64,000 nt of DNA from Streptosporangiales bacterium (GCA_009379955.1 WHST01000005.1:1-64000); one strand, 5' to 3'. Shown: positions 31,427 through 40,730, numbered from the stretch's first letter. The notes: generated from the sequence alone by a model not told the origin. A program made the numbers and translations.

Positions 31427-32721
31427 GCGTCGTCGCCTGGATGGCGGTGGCGGTCTTCGTCGTCGTGTACGTCCTGATCGCGACCGAGTGGGTGCACCGG
31501 GTAGCGGCGGCGGTCGGCGGCGCCGCGGTGATGCTGGTGATCGGTGCCACCGACGCGCACACGGCGTTCTTCGCCGAAGAGTCCGGCATCGACTGGAACG
31601 TTATCTTCCTACTGCTCGGCATGATGCTGATCGTGTCGGTGCTCAAGCGCACCGGCCTGTTCGAGTTCCTCGCCATCTGGGCGGCCAAGCGAGGTCGCGC
31701 GCGACCGTTCCGGGTGATGGTGATCCTGGTCCTGGTCACCGCGGTGGCGTCGGCCGCGCTAGACAACGTGACCACCGTGCTGCTGATCGCCCCGGTCACC
31801 TTCCTGGTCTGTGACCGACTCGGCGTGCCGGTGGCGCCGTTCCTGATCGCCGAGGTGCTCGCCTCCAACATCGGCGGGACGGCCACCCTGGTCGGCGATC
31901 CGCCCAACATCATCATCGCCTCCCGCGCCGGCTTCGGGTTCAACGACTTCCTGATCCACCTCGCGCCCCTCGTCGCGGTCGTCCTGGTCGTGTTCATCGG
32001 GTTGTGCCGCATCCTGTTCCGCAAATCGTTCCAGTACGACCCGGCACGGGTCGAGGCCGTGATGAGCCTGCGGGAGAAGGACGCCATCCGCGACCGCCGC
32101 CTGCTGGTGGTCTCCCTGGCCGTACTCGCCGTGGTGCTGGTCGCCTTCGTCCTGCACACCGCCCTGCACCTCGAACCCTCCGTGGTCGCGCTCCTCGGCG
32201 GCCTGCTCCTCCTCGCGCTCTCCCGCCTGGACGCCACCGAGGTGGCCCGCGACGTGGAATGGCCCACCCTGATCTTCTTCGCCGGCCTGTTCGTCATGGT
32301 CGGTGGCCTGGTCCACACCGGCGTGATCGACACGGTCTCCCGAGCCGCGGCGGACGCCGTCGAGGGCCGGATGCTGCTGGCGTCCATGGTGCTGCTGTGG
32401 GGATCCGCAGCTTTGTCCGCGATCGTCGACAACATCCCCTACGTCGCCACGATGAGCCCTGTCGTCGCCGACCTCGTCCAGTCCAGCGGAGGAAACAGCC
32501 AGGCTCAGGTGCTGTGGTGGTCCCTGGCGATCGGCGCCGACTTCGGCGGCAACGCCACCGCCATCGGCGCCTCCGCCAACGTCGTCGTCCTCGGCATCGC
32601 AGAGAAGGCCGGCAAACCCATCTCCTTCTGGCAGTTCACCCGCTACGGACTCGTCGTCACCGTCATCACCGTCGCGCTCGCCGTGCCCTACCTCTGGCTC
32701 CGCTACTTCGTCCTGGCGTGA
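31423..32721 (+). CDS. ArsB/NhaD family ion transporter
   Basis: A 432-residue polytopic transporter (about 11-12 TM segments) of the ArsB/NhaD ion-transporter superfamily. The two inverted-repeat signatures are ALDNVTTVLLIAPVTFLVCD with GGTATLVGDPPNIIIAS, and AIVDNIPYVATMSPVV with GGNATAIGASANVVVLG. It carries out Na+/H+ antiport or oxyanion export. No arsenic genes are nearby, so the NhaD-like role is at least as likely. It is translationally coupled to the CBS protein through a GTGA overlap. Confidence 0.85.
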   Translation: MSVVAWMAVAVFVVVYVLIATEWVHRVAAAVGGAAVMLVIGATDAHTAFFAEESGIDWNVIFLLLGMMLIVSVLKRTGLFEFLAIWAAKRGRARPFRVMVILVLVTAVASAALDNVTTVLLIAPVTFLVCDRLGVPVAPFLIAEVLASNIGGTATLVGDPPNIIIASRAGFGFNDFLIHLAPLVAVVLVVFIGLCRILFRKSFQYDPARVEAVMSLREKDAIRDRRLLVVSLAVLAVVLVAFVLHTALHLEPSVVALLGGLLLLALSRLDATEVARDVEWPTLIFFAGLFVMVGGLVHTGVIDTVSRAAADAVEGRMLLASMVLLWGSAALSAIVDNIPYVATMSPVVADLVQSSGGNSQAQVLWWSLAIGADFGGNATAIGASANVVVLGIAEKAGKPISFWQFTRYGLVVTVITVALAVPYLWLRYFVLA

Positions 32722-32731
32722 CGGGCGCCGC

Positions 32732-33466
32732 TCAGTCGAGGCTGCGGAGGAAGCGCCGGTACAGCAGCCAGATCAGTGGCACGTGATAGGCGATCCCTGC
32801 CAGCAGGTAGGGCCACCAGGTGTCGCCCGTGCTGAGGAGCCAGTAGGTCTTCGCCGGCCAGTACGGCGGGAGCAGCCAGAACGGGTACTGCCACTGCGGC
32901 CCGAGGAAGTAGGGGATCAGCGGGAGGCCGGCGACGACGATGCCGAGGGCGCGCATGACGGCGAGTCCTTTGACCATGTTACGCGCGAGGCGCAGCAGGA
33001 CGAGACCGATGACCAGTCCGGACAGGCCGGTGAGCAGGCCGATCGGGACGAGCGCCGGCATCTGGCCGAGTGGCACCAGCCCGCTCGCGGCCATGGTGGC
33101 GACGACGTAGGTCGCCGTGACGGCGACGACGGTGGCGGCTCGGTAGCCGAGATAGGACCGCATCGGCGTCGGCATGACCAGCAGGACCGCGAAGGTACCC
33201 GCGTCGCGTTCGTCCAGGACGAGGAACGCCCCCACACCTCCGACGACGATCGGACTCGTCAGGAGCAGGAACGCGGTGAGGATCACCGGGTAGTGCGGCA
33301 CCAGGTCGACGCCGTAACGTGCGGCGACCAGGTCGGTGACCGGAGGCGTCGCCAACCGCACCATGGCGATCCAGACGAGCGGCGCGAAGACGATGCCGAA
33401 CAACAGTGACTCGCGCCGCAGGTTGCGTACGTCGTTGCGTCCGAATGCCAGCACCGCGCGCGACAT
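32732..33466 (-). CDS. ABC transporter permease (Rv2687c/Rv2686c-like exporter), second permease
   Basis: A 244-residue six-helix permease (VVGGVGAFLVLDERDAGTFAVLLVMPTP, GYRAATVVAVTATYVVATMAASG, WLLPPYWPAKTYWLL). It is the last gene of the TetR-ATPase-permease-permease operon; the ATG at 33466 overlaps the preceding stop. The set resembles the mycobacterial fluoroquinolone-exporter cluster Rv2686c-Rv2688c. The substrate is not predictable. Confidence 0.8.
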   Translation of the reverse strand: MSRAVLAFGRNDVRNLRRESLLFGIVFAPLVWIAMVRLATPPVTDLVAARYGVDLVPHYPVILTAFLLLTSPIVVGGVGAFLVLDERDAGTFAVLLVMPTPMRSYLGYRAATVVAVTATYVVATMAASGLVPLGQMPALVPIGLLTGLSGLVIGLVLLRLARNMVKGLAVMRALGIVVAGLPLIPYFLGPQWQYPFWLLPPYWPAKTYWLLSTGDTWWPYLLAGIAYHVPLIWLLYRRFLRSLD

Positions 33467-34176
33467 CAAGCGCCTCCGGTCCTGGCGACGACGTACCTGT
33501 CGAACATCCGCCGCGCCGGCACGTACATCAGGCCTGCGAAGAGCAACGGGTAGAGCACGCCATACCCGACCTGCCAGGCCGCGAGCGTCTTCTGGTCGAA
33601 GGCGGCACCGAGGAGCAACAGCGGCCCGTGTGTCGGGATCGCGTAGAACCACGGGGCTTCCCAGACACCGGAGAAGTGGAACACCGGGAGCGTGAACACT
33701 GCGAGTGGCCCTACCGATGGCAGGAACCAGTTGCTGATCGAGGTGAACGGCATCGAGGACACGAAGCTGACCATCAGCATCAGCACGGTCCCGAGCGCGC
33801 CGCCGAGGAGCAGGTACGGCAGCCGGAAGTCGAGACCGTGGGTCGTGGCGGCGACGAAGACCGCGAGGACCACGGACAGGGACGTCAGCGTGATCACCTT
33901 CGCGGCCAGGTACTCGACGAACCGCAGCGGTGTGGCCGCCAGGGCGTAGACCGTGCGGTCGCCCTTCTCGAAGAACACCGCGCCGGCGATGAAGAAGTAG
34001 CCGACGATCGTGAGATCGCCCAGGATCACGTACGGCTCCGCGGCGGAGCGCAGGTCGTGCGGCAGAGGCAGCAGCAGCGCCAGCCACATGACGCCGGAGA
34101 ACACCCCGGCATGGAGGAAGCGGTACCGCCACTGCAACCTCACCTCGAGGCGCAACGCGACACCCAACCGGCTCAC
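33466..34176 (-). CDS. ABC transporter permease, first permease
   Basis: A 236-residue six-helix permease (MWLALLLPLPHD, IVGYFFIAGAVFFEKGDRTVYALAATPLR, VLMLMVSFVSSMPFTS). The ATG start overlaps the ATPase stop by 4 bases, and its stop overlaps the next permease start. It forms a heterodimeric ABC-2-like exporter with the neighbouring permease. Confidence 0.8.
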   Translation of the reverse strand: MSRLGVALRLEVRLQWRYRFLHAGVFSGVMWLALLLPLPHDLRSAAEPYVILGDLTIVGYFFIAGAVFFEKGDRTVYALAATPLRFVEYLAAKVITLTSLSVVLAVFVAATTHGLDFRLPYLLLGGALGTVLMLMVSFVSSMPFTSISNWFLPSVGPLAVFTLPVFHFSGVWEAPWFYAIPTHGPLLLLGAAFDQKTLAAWQVGYGVLYPLLFAGLMYVPARRMFDRYVVARTGGA

Positions 34177-35030
34177 GTCAGGCTCCTGCCCGTCGTCTCC
34201 ACGAAGACGTCGTCGAGCGATGCCTCCTTGCTGTGGATCGTCTCTACCCGCTCGTCTCGCAACAGCTGGAGGAACCCGCGACTATCCGCGAGGTGGTCCA
34301 TCGGGAAGTCGCGCTCCGCCAGGGTTCCGGATCCGTCGCGATACTCGACCCGAACCCGGCGCTGACTCCGCTCGACCTTGAGCTCCCTCGGCGAGTCGAG
34401 CGCGACGATCCGGCCGTCGACCACGAACGCCACCCGGTCGCACAGTTCGTCCGCGGTGGCCATGTCATGGGTCGTCAGGAACACCGTCTTTCCCCGCGCC
34501 TTCTCCGCGAGCACGATGTCCTTGACCTTCCGCGCGTTCGTCGGGTCCAGGCCCGATGTCGGCTCGTCGAGGAACAACAGCTCGGGATCGTGGACGAGCG
34601 CGCGGACGAACACCAACCGCATCTGCATGCCCTTGGAGAACGCGGCGACGCGGGTGTCGGCGTCGTCCTCGAGTCCCACCAACTCCAACAGCTCACGTGT
34701 GTCGCGCGTCGGCGTGGAATAGAGCGACGCGAAGAACTCGAGGTTCTCCCTGGCGGTCAGCCTCAGGTAATGGTTCGGCAGCTCGAACGAGACTCCGACG
34801 CGTTCGTAGAACGCGGGCCCCCACGCCCGTGGCTCCCTGTCCCACACCTCCACGCTGCCGCCGTGACCTGCGAGCAGGCCGATGAGGATCTTCTGTGTCG
34901 TCGACTTGCCGGCTCCACTGGGGCCCAGGAAGCCGAACACCTCTCCGCGCCTCACCTCGAAGTCCATGCCGCGCACCGCCGGCTCGGCAGATCCCGGGTA
35001 GCGGAAGGTCAAACCGGCCACGGTGATCAT
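34173..35030 (-). CDS. ABC transporter ATP-binding protein (drug exporter type)
   Basis: A 285-residue ATPase. It has Walker A GPSGAGKST, a Q-loop near GVSFELPNHYLRLTARENL, the signature region AFSKGMQMRL (a variant of LSGGQ), Walker B LLFLDEPTSGLDP and the H-loop FLTTHDM. The closest pattern is the Rv2688c group. It is sandwiched by ATGA-type overlaps between the TetR gene and the first permease, so the exporter is probably controlled by that TetR protein. Confidence 0.9.
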   Translation of the reverse strand: MITVAGLTFRYPGSAEPAVRGMDFEVRRGEVFGFLGPSGAGKSTTQKILIGLLAGHGGSVEVWDREPRAWGPAFYERVGVSFELPNHYLRLTARENLEFFASLYSTPTRDTRELLELVGLEDDADTRVAAFSKGMQMRLVFVRALVHDPELLFLDEPTSGLDPTNARKVKDIVLAEKARGKTVFLTTHDMATADELCDRVAFVVDGRIVALDSPRELKVERSQRRVRVEYRDGSGTLAERDFPMDHLADSRGFLQLLRDERVETIHSKEASLDDVFVETTGRSLT

Positions 35031-35671
35031 CTCGACGCGGACCTCCTTCTCCCGCCGCCTGTCGCGCCCTGCCGGGTCAGGCCGGTCGCGACCAGGTCGA
35101 TGAGCATCTCCAGGGCCTGGGGATACGTCGCCGGGTCGAGCCGGTGTGCCTCGAGCGGCACGAGCATGACGGCCTGCATGACACCGAGCACGACGTCGGG
35201 CTCCGCATCCACCAGCTCGCCGTCGCGCTGAGCGCGTTCGATGAACTCGATGATCGGGCCGGTGACGAGCTGCTTCGCCTCCTCCAGCCGGCCGGGGGTC
35301 AGTCTTCTCGACACGGCCTCCAGCTCGTCGGGGTGCGTGACCAACCGGTGGTACAGCGCGTTGTTCTGCTGAATGTCGAGTACCCCGTACAGGAACCGGC
35401 GAATGGCGTCAGCCGTGTCGCCCGACTCCTCGAAGAGTCGGTCGAGAAGTCGGGCCTGCAGGGCGGGAACCTCGCGGAACATCAGCTCGATGTAGAGCTC
35501 CTCCTTCGAGGGATAGAACGCGTAGAAGCTGCTCTTCGCTATCCCGGCAGGCCTGACGAGCTCGTCGAGCGACGTCTTGCGCAACCCCTGCGTCGTGAAC
35601 AGGCGTCGGGCGGCGTCACACAGGATCGCGTCGATGCGTTCGCGCTCCCCGGTGCCGAAGGCCGGCGGCAT
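35027..35671 (-). CDS. TetR family transcriptional regulator
   Basis: A 214-residue regulator with an N-terminal helix-turn-helix (ILCDAARRLFTTQGLRKTSLDELVRPAGIAKSSFYAFYPSKEEL) and a C-terminal ligand-binding domain. It is the first gene of the four-gene exporter operon and overlaps the ATPase start, so it is likely a repressor of its own operon. Near-upstream bases (CATATGAACAGATCGAGTATTTG, ~35687-35709) are AT-rich and may be the operator region. Confidence 0.88.
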   Translation of the reverse strand: MPPAFGTGERERIDAILCDAARRLFTTQGLRKTSLDELVRPAGIAKSSFYAFYPSKEELYIELMFREVPALQARLLDRLFEESGDTADAIRRFLYGVLDIQQNNALYHRLVTHPDELEAVSRRLTPGRLEEAKQLVTGPIIEFIERAQRDGELVDAEPDVVLGVMQAVMLVPLEAHRLDPATYPQALEMLIDLVATGLTRQGATGGGRRRSASR

Positions 35672-35758
35672 GACTGCCCTCCATGACCATATGAACAGAT
35701 CGAGTATTTGTTTTCAGACACTACCGCGACCGCCTCCGGAGCCGCAACGTCCGGACAC

Positions 35759-36547
35759 TCAGCGGTGGTCGGCGCGCTGCCACCAGGCCGCGGTGAGGCC
35801 GGCCCCGGCGACGGCGACCAGCCCGACGAGCAGGTACCCGACGGGCCCGACCGTGCCCGCGTCCGGTGCGACGACACCCGTCGCGAACGCGGGGACCGAC
35901 CATGGGAACCACGTACCCGCGCCCACCATCGCCAGTGTCTGGGCGAGGACCACCAGCACCATGACGAGGCCGACCGCCGGCAGGTAGCCGCGCCCGGCGC
36001 TCGCCGCGAACGCGATCGGCGTGGTGAGCAGGACGTTGAACGCGTAGACGGCCGCGACCTTCGCCGCGGCGTCGACGACCACGACGTCGGTCCACCCGGG
36101 CAGGCCGAGCACGGCTCCGACGAGCAGGCCTCCGGCGAGCACGACCGCGGCGAGCACGGCGCACCACACGGCGGTGACGGCGAACTTCGCCGTCACGATC
36201 GCCGATCGCGACACGGGCGTGGCGAGCAGGTCGGCGGCCGTGCGGTCGCTGAACTCCCGACCGAAGATCCACGCCGAGACCACGCCGGTCACGACCAGTC
36301 CGCCGGCGACGTAGACGGTGAGCAGCAGCTGGACGAAGCCGGGCCACGTCGCGGCCGCACCGAACAGGTCCGCCTTGCCCGCGACCAGCTCGGAGGACCG
36401 CCGCGGGGCGCGGAGCGCGACCACGAACACCCCGGTCATCACCGGAGCCAGCGCGATCCCGGCCGCAGACAGCACCGGCGCCCGGGAGTGGCGCAGCTTG
36501 CCGGCTTCGACCCGGCACGCCGCGGCCAGCGCACGCGCGCCGGTCAC
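35759..36547 (-). CDS. ABC transporter permease (ABC-2 type)
   Basis: A 262-residue permease with about six TM segments (GVFVVALRAPRRSSELVAG, LVVTGVVSAWIFGREFSDRTAADLLATPVSR, LLVGLVAVAGAGLTAAWW). The EFSDRTAADLLATPVSR loop is typical of ABC-2 bacteriocin/multidrug permeases. The start GTG 36547 overlaps the ATPase stop by 4 bases. It is the last gene of the second TetR exporter operon. Confidence 0.85.
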   Translation of the reverse strand: MTGARALAAACRVEAGKLRHSRAPVLSAAGIALAPVMTGVFVVALRAPRRSSELVAGKADLFGAAATWPGFVQLLLTVYVAGGLVVTGVVSAWIFGREFSDRTAADLLATPVSRSAIVTAKFAVTAVWCAVLAAVVLAGGLLVGAVLGLPGWTDVVVVDAAAKVAAVYAFNVLLTTPIAFAASAGRGYLPAVGLVMVLVVLAQTLAMVGAGTWFPWSVPAFATGVVAPDAGTVGPVGYLLVGLVAVAGAGLTAAWWQRADHR

Positions 36548-37482
36548 GACGCCCGCCCGACCCCGGTGCGGTCGCCGTGTTCGGCGAGCAGTCGCAGGAA
36601 GAACCCCTCGAGGTCCTCCCGCCGGACATGCAGCGCCGTCGGCGGCACCGACGCGTCGACGAGCAGCGACGCCACCCGGTCCGGGTGTTCGACAGCGTCG
36701 TCGTCGACGACGACCAGGCCCTCCGGTGTGTCGCCGACGACGCGCACGCCGTGCGCATCGAGCACGCGCCGTGCGGCGGGCCGGTCGACGGCGTCGACGA
36801 GCAGGTGGGTCCGTGCGCGACGGGTCAGGTCGCTGCCGTCCAGCTCCGTGAGGAGACGCCCCCGGTCGATGATGCCGACCCGGGTCGCGAGCCGCGCGAC
36901 CTCGGCCAGCACGTGACTCGACAGCAGGACGGCGACGCCGGCACCCGCGCACCGGCGGAGCAGCTCGCGCAGGGCGACGACGGCGGCCGGGTCGAGTCCG
37001 TTGCCCGGCTCGTCGAGGACGAGCAGGTCGGGCCGGGGCAGCAGCGCCTTGGCCAGACCGAGTCGCTGGCCGTTCCCCAACGACAGCTGCCCGGCGCGAC
37101 GGTGCCGGTACGCACCGAGGTCGAGGAGGTCCACCGCGCGGTCGACGGCGCGCCGGTCGGCGATGCCGTGCAACCGCCTGGCGATCTCGAGGTTCTGGTC
37201 CACGGTCATGCCCGGATACGCGTGCGCGCCGTCGACCAGGTAGCCGACCCGACGCCACGGCCCCCTGCCGGACGAGACCCGTCCACCGAAGAGCGTGACC
37301 ATGCCACGCGACGGCCGGGTCATGCCAAGCAGCATCCTGATCAAGGTCGACTTGCCGGCGCCGTTGAGCCCGACCAGGCCGTAGATCTGGCCCGGCTCGA
37401 TCCGCAGCGCGACGCCATCGACGGCGACCACGCCGCCGTACCGCTTCGTCAGGTCACGGGTCTCGACCGCGGGCACGTTCAC
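36544..37482 (-). CDS. ABC transporter ATP-binding protein
   Basis: A 312-residue ATPase: Walker A GLNGAGKST, the variant signature LSLGNGQRLGLAKAL, Walker B LLVLDEPGNGLDP and the H-loop LLSSHVLAEVARLATRVG. Its ~90-residue C-terminal extension is common in bacitracin/lantibiotic-type exporter ATPases. The start is GTG 37482, overlapping the TetR stop; starts further upstream would run into the TetR gene. It pairs with the permease downstream. Confidence 0.88.
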   Translation of the reverse strand: MNVPAVETRDLTKRYGGVVAVDGVALRIEPGQIYGLVGLNGAGKSTLIRMLLGMTRPSRGMVTLFGGRVSSGRGPWRRVGYLVDGAHAYPGMTVDQNLEIARRLHGIADRRAVDRAVDLLDLGAYRHRRAGQLSLGNGQRLGLAKALLPRPDLLVLDEPGNGLDPAAVVALRELLRRCAGAGVAVLLSSHVLAEVARLATRVGIIDRGRLLTELDGSDLTRRARTHLLVDAVDRPAARRVLDAHGVRVVGDTPEGLVVVDDDAVEHPDRVASLLVDASVPPTALHVRREDLEGFFLRLLAEHGDRTGVGRAS

Positions 37483-38066
37483 GGGTGCGCCTCGCCGACG
37501 ACGACGGAGAGCGCCTGCTCCATCAGCGCGGTCAGGTCGGCGCGCCCGTCGGCCTCGGCCCAGCGGAAGAACGCGACGCCCGCGGCGGCCAGGCACACCT
37601 CCGCGGTGACGCGCACCCGGAACACCTCGTCGTCGTCGAGCCCGTCGCTCAGGCCGTCGACGATGGCCTGAGCGGTCTGGAACTGCGTCTCCCAGTGCCG
37701 CGCCCGCAACGCCGGGGTCGCATGCACCAGCCGCACCCGGGCGAGCACGAGGTCGAACTCGTCCGCGGACAGCTCGGCGACGCCCTCGACCAGGCTCCAG
37801 CCGATCCTGCGCAGGAGCGGTTCCCCGGCCGGTCGCGCGGCGATCCGTGCCGCGATCGTCGGGTCGTAGTCGTCGGCGAGTACCAGAGCCTCCTTGGTGG
37901 GGAAGTGCCGGAACACGGTCATCGACGAGACCTCGGCCGCGTCCGCGACGTCGGCCACCGTCGTGGCGTGGTAGCCGCGCTCGGCGAACAACCGCATCGC
38001 GTGTTCCTGGATCGCCAACCGCGTCCGCAGTCGGCGGCGCTCTCGTAGGGGAAGCCTCTCAGCCAC
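37479..38066 (-). CDS. TetR family transcriptional regulator
   Basis: A 195-residue regulator. The DNA-binding N-terminus is IQEHAMRLFAERGYHATTVADVADAAEVSSMTVFRHFPTKEAL, a Rutinose/AcyR-like subgroup pattern, followed by a helical ligand domain. The start is GTG 38066. The overlapping dyads at 38075-38101 are its probable operator. It overlaps the ATPase gene, so it is the head of its own exporter operon. Confidence 0.88.
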   Translation of the reverse strand: MAERLPLRERRRLRTRLAIQEHAMRLFAERGYHATTVADVADAAEVSSMTVFRHFPTKEALVLADDYDPTIAARIAARPAGEPLLRRIGWSLVEGVAELSADEFDLVLARVRLVHATPALRARHWETQFQTAQAIVDGLSDGLDDDEVFRVRVTAEVCLAAAGVAFFRWAEADGRADLTALMEQALSVVVGEAHP

Positions 38067-38074
38067 GCGTTACA

Positions 38075-38101
38075 CGCTAACGTGTGTTAGCGACTAACAC
38101 A
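38075..38101. promoter_or_regulatory. TetR operator: three CTAAC/GTTAG half-sites
   Basis: CGCTAAC-GTGT-GTTAGCG at 38075-38092 is an exact dyad. It overlaps TGTGTTAG-CGA-CTAACACA at 38083-38101, with 8-bp arms. Half-sites occur at 38077, 38086 and 38094. The site sits just upstream of the TetR start (38066), ideal for autorepression. Confidence 0.7.
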
Positions 38102-38115
38102 AGGCGTCGACTGCG

Positions 38116-38490
38116 TCAGACCAGGTAGCCGACCGCGGCGTAGCCGGCGGTGGCGGCGCCGAGTCCGATCACGAGGCTGGCGGCGACGTTCAGCGCCGCC
38201 TCCAGTGGTGCGCCTTCCTCGAGGAGGCGCAGCGTCTCGTAGCTGAAGGTGGAGAACGTGGTGAGGGCGCCGCAGAATCCGGTGCCGACCAGGACCGCGA
38301 CCCAGGCGGGGACCACACCTGCGCTCGACAGCCCCGCGACGACGCCGAGGATCAGGGAGCCGACCGCGTTGACGGTGAGAGTTCCCCAGGGGAAGAGCTG
38401 GTCATGCCGTTGCTGAACGAGTCGATCGGTGACGTAGCGCAGCGGTGCGCCGATCGCGCCGCCGACAACGACCAGGAGCACCGCTGTCAT
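38116..38490 (-). CDS. crcB: Fluoride channel FluC/CrcB, subunit 1
   Basis: A 124-residue four-helix CrcB protein (GGAIGAPLRYVTDR, LFPWGTLTVNAVGSLILG, TGFCGALTTFSTFSYET). The GxFCGALTTFSTF Phe-box and WGTLxVN motifs form the fluoride pore. Gram-positive bacteria often use two different CrcB subunits, as here. ATG 38490 overlaps the stop of the partner gene by 4 bases. Confidence 0.92.
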   Translation of the reverse strand: MTAVLLVVVGGAIGAPLRYVTDRLVQQRHDQLFPWGTLTVNAVGSLILGVVAGLSSAGVVPAWVAVLVGTGFCGALTTFSTFSYETLRLLEEGAPLEAALNVAASLVIGLGAATAGYAAVGYLV

Positions 38491-38999
38491 CGCCGCGCCC
38501 GGCGTCCGAGGGGGCGGCGAGCGAGCAACCGGGCCAGGATCACGCCGACCCACACGGCCGTCAATCCGGCCAGGACGGAGCCGACGACGTAGACGTTGGT
38601 GAGCAGCCACTGGCCCCGCGCGGCGAGCGCGTGTGTCTCGACGGCCAGCGTCGAGAACGTGGTGAAGCCGCCGAGCACACCCACTCCCAGAAAGGGGCGC
38701 AGGTACCGGCCGGTCTGCCACACCTCGGTGACGAGCACCATCAGCAGGCCGACGAGCAGGCAGCCGACGATGTTGACGGCGAACGTTCCCCAGGGGAACG
38801 AGCCGGGCCGGGTCGGGAGCGCGAGCTCGACGAGGTAGCGGGCCACGCTGCCCACCGCGCCACCGCCCGAGATGACGGCGAGGACGCCGGCGTGCCGGCG
38901 CATTCTCGATCCGAAGGAATGACGCGCGGGTGTCGAGCGGAGGACATCGGTGTCGCCGAGCTCAGGACTGTGCTGGGGGGTCGTCTCGCCGGTGGTCAC
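38487..38999 (-). CDS. crcB: Fluoride channel FluC/CrcB, subunit 2
   Basis: A ~170-residue CrcB ([47 protein letters not shown]) with a ~45-residue N-terminal leader before the first helix. The start is GTG 38999 or 39005. It is followed by subunit 1 in an ATGA overlap. The divergent DUF190 gene is the usual companion of CrcB. Confidence 0.9.
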   Translation of the reverse strand: MTTGETTPQHSPELGDTDVLRSTPARHSFGSRMRRHAGVLAVISGGGAVGSVARYLVELALPTRPGSFPWGTFAVNIVGCLLVGLLMVLVTEVWQTGRYLRPFLGVGVLGGFTTFSTLAVETHALAARGQWLLTNVYVVGSVLAGLTAVWVGVILARLLARRPLGRRARR

Positions 39000-39130
39000 G
39001 GTCACCTTTCCGCTTGCCCAGGGACCGTTGGCGAGGCACCGTGGTGCCTTGCGGTTGCCGGCGAGTCCCACCGCCGCGAACTCCACGAGTCTACCGACTG
39101 CCGGCCGACACCGGCATGGAAGAGGTCCTG

Positions 39131-39469
39131 ATGCGACACCAGGGCATGGCCTTGCGGGTCAGCATCTTCGTCAGCGACACCGACCAGTGGCACCACAAAC
39201 CGGTCTACCACGAGATCGTGCGTCGCGCGCACGCAGCGGGCCTCGCCGGCGCGACAGTGCTCCGCGGCACGGAAGGCTACGGCGCCGGCCGGTTCGTCCA
39301 CACCAGCCGCATCCTCAGCCTGGCCGACGACCTGCCCCTGGTCGTGATCATCGTCGACGAGGAAGACCGCGTCCGCGCATTCCTCCCCCAGCTCGACGAG
39401 CTCATCACCGAAGGCACGGTGGTCGTCGACGAGGTCGAGGTGATCCGGTACGTCGCATCGTCGAGTTGA
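39131..39469 (+). CDS. DUF190 protein (CrcB-associated)
   Basis: A 112-residue PII-like fold protein with [44 protein letters not shown] and a conserved LPLVVIIVD strand, the classic DUF190 pattern. Such proteins are linked to CrcB and may gate fluoride export. It is divergent from the crcB pair. ATG 39131 has GGAAGAGG before it; ATG 39116 is an alternative. I looked for a fluoride riboswitch in the 130-bp gap and saw no convincing one. Confidence 0.88.
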   Translation: MRHQGMALRVSIFVSDTDQWHHKPVYHEIVRRAHAAGLAGATVLRGTEGYGAGRFVHTSRILSLADDLPLVVIIVDEEDRVRAFLPQLDELITEGTVVVDEVEVIRYVASSS

Positions 39470-39583
39470 TCTCGCGCCGCACGCACGACCACCGCGCCCC
39501 CTCACACCCGTCCCCGCACGCGTCATGGCACCTCGATGTCGCCATGACAGCAGCAAGGCGCCCTTCACGTGAAGCCCACGCCG

Positions 39584-40227
39584 TCACGCGGGGGCGGCGG
39601 GTGGTCGTCTCCACAGGCGTTCCGCGAGCATCGGCTGACCCGGGCCGGTGAGCTCGGCGACGACGTCACGCCGTCCGGCGACGGTCATCAGGAGAGCCTC
39701 TGCCGCACCTCGCACCTCAGGTCCCCTGCCGGTGGACCAGTCCAGGTCCGTGGCGACGAGCCGTACGCCGCGGACCCGCCAGAAGCCGCGGATGACCGGG
39801 GCGTAGAGCGCGGTCCGCATCGCGGCCGGCACACGGTCGGCGGGGATGTCGCGCGGCATGTCCAGTGGCCGGCGGATGTCCTGGTGGTGGATGACCCCGT
39901 CGGTCAGCGCGATCGCGCCGCCCAACCCGGCGGTGAGCCCCTGCGGGTCGAGGTAGCCCGCAGGGTCGCGAGCAGCTCGTCGGGACTGCGTCGGTCGCAG
40001 CGCGCCTTGACGACGGCGTTGACGCGGTCGATCTGGAACCGGCCCGCGACGAAGCACCTGACCAGCTCGCGGCGGTCGAGCTCGTCGTAGCTGATCGCGT
40101 GTGCCACGACGTCGCGGACCCGCCAGCCCGCGCAGAGCGTCGGCCCCTCCCATTGGTCCGGCGACAGCGTGGCCAGGAACTCGGCGAGGTCTTCTCGTTC
40201 CGCGCGGGCAAGCGGCATGAGGTCCAT
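39584..40227 (-). pseudogene. Maleylpyruvate isomerase-family protein interrupted by a frameshift
   Basis: The N-terminal ~90 residues (LARAEREDLAEFLATL, LCAGWRVRDVVAHAISYDELDRR) are in one frame. The downstream part (GGAIALTDGVIHHQDIRRPL, FWRVRGVRLVATDLDWSTG) continues in another after ~39965-39970. A single-base deletion within the LRA(Y) region of the minus strand explains it. The family is mycothiol-dependent or DinB-like (His at HAISYDE and HHQD). It sits downstream of an ArsR-AHSA1 pair on the same strand. A sequencing error is the other explanation. Confidence 0.7.
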
Positions 40228-40245
40228 GTGGGGTGGTGTCCGCGG

Positions 40246-40719
40246 TCAGTCGACGATCTCGGCGAAGCGGGCCAGGGTGCCCGACCAGCCGCCAGGAGAC
40301 TCGAAGATGCCGCGGAAGGTGTCGGCCTGGTCGCCGTAGCGCTCGAGGTGACGGTGCCGCAGGTCGAGTCGCGTGTGGCCGGGTGCATCCTCGACGAACG
40401 TGACCTCGACCTCGGTCTCCAGCTCGGGATCGAACTGCCAGTCCGCGCCGATCTGCCAGAGCAGGACGAGACGTCCCGGCGGCTCCCACACCGCGACCCT
40501 CCCCCAGGCGCACTCGACCCCGTCGGTGCCGCGCTCGAACCAGCGTCCGCCGGCACGCGGCTCGACGACGACCTCGGCGATCGCGGCCGCACCGATCGAA
40601 TGCTCCGGCGGCCAGAACGCGGTCATCTGCTCGGTGAACAATGTGAAGGCACGGGCCGGCTCGATCGGCACGGTCACCGACCGGTGCACGACGATCTCTG
40701 TCGTCGACTCAACACTCAT
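40246..40719 (-). CDS. SRPBCC/AHSA1 domain protein
   Basis: A 157-residue START/Bet-v-1-like fold protein of the AHSA1 family (VTVPIEPARAFTLFTEQM, RAGGRWFERGTDGVECAWGRV, LVLLWQIGADWQFDP). Such proteins bind a hydrophobic ligand and are usually encoded next to ArsR regulators, as here. It sits 11 bp downstream of the ArsR gene. Confidence 0.88.
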   Translation of the reverse strand: MSVESTTEIVVHRSVTVPIEPARAFTLFTEQMTAFWPPEHSIGAAAIAEVVVEPRAGGRWFERGTDGVECAWGRVAVWEPPGRLVLLWQIGADWQFDPELETEVEVTFVEDAPGHTRLDLRHRHLERYGDQADTFRGIFESPGGWSGTLARFAEIVD

Positions 40720-40730
40720 CCGGTTACTCC

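Noticed and set aside
38999-39131. Fluoride riboswitch between the crcB pair and DUF190
   Set aside because: Some GGCGA/CCGCC pieces occur, but the conserved pseudoknot layout could not be traced on either strand.
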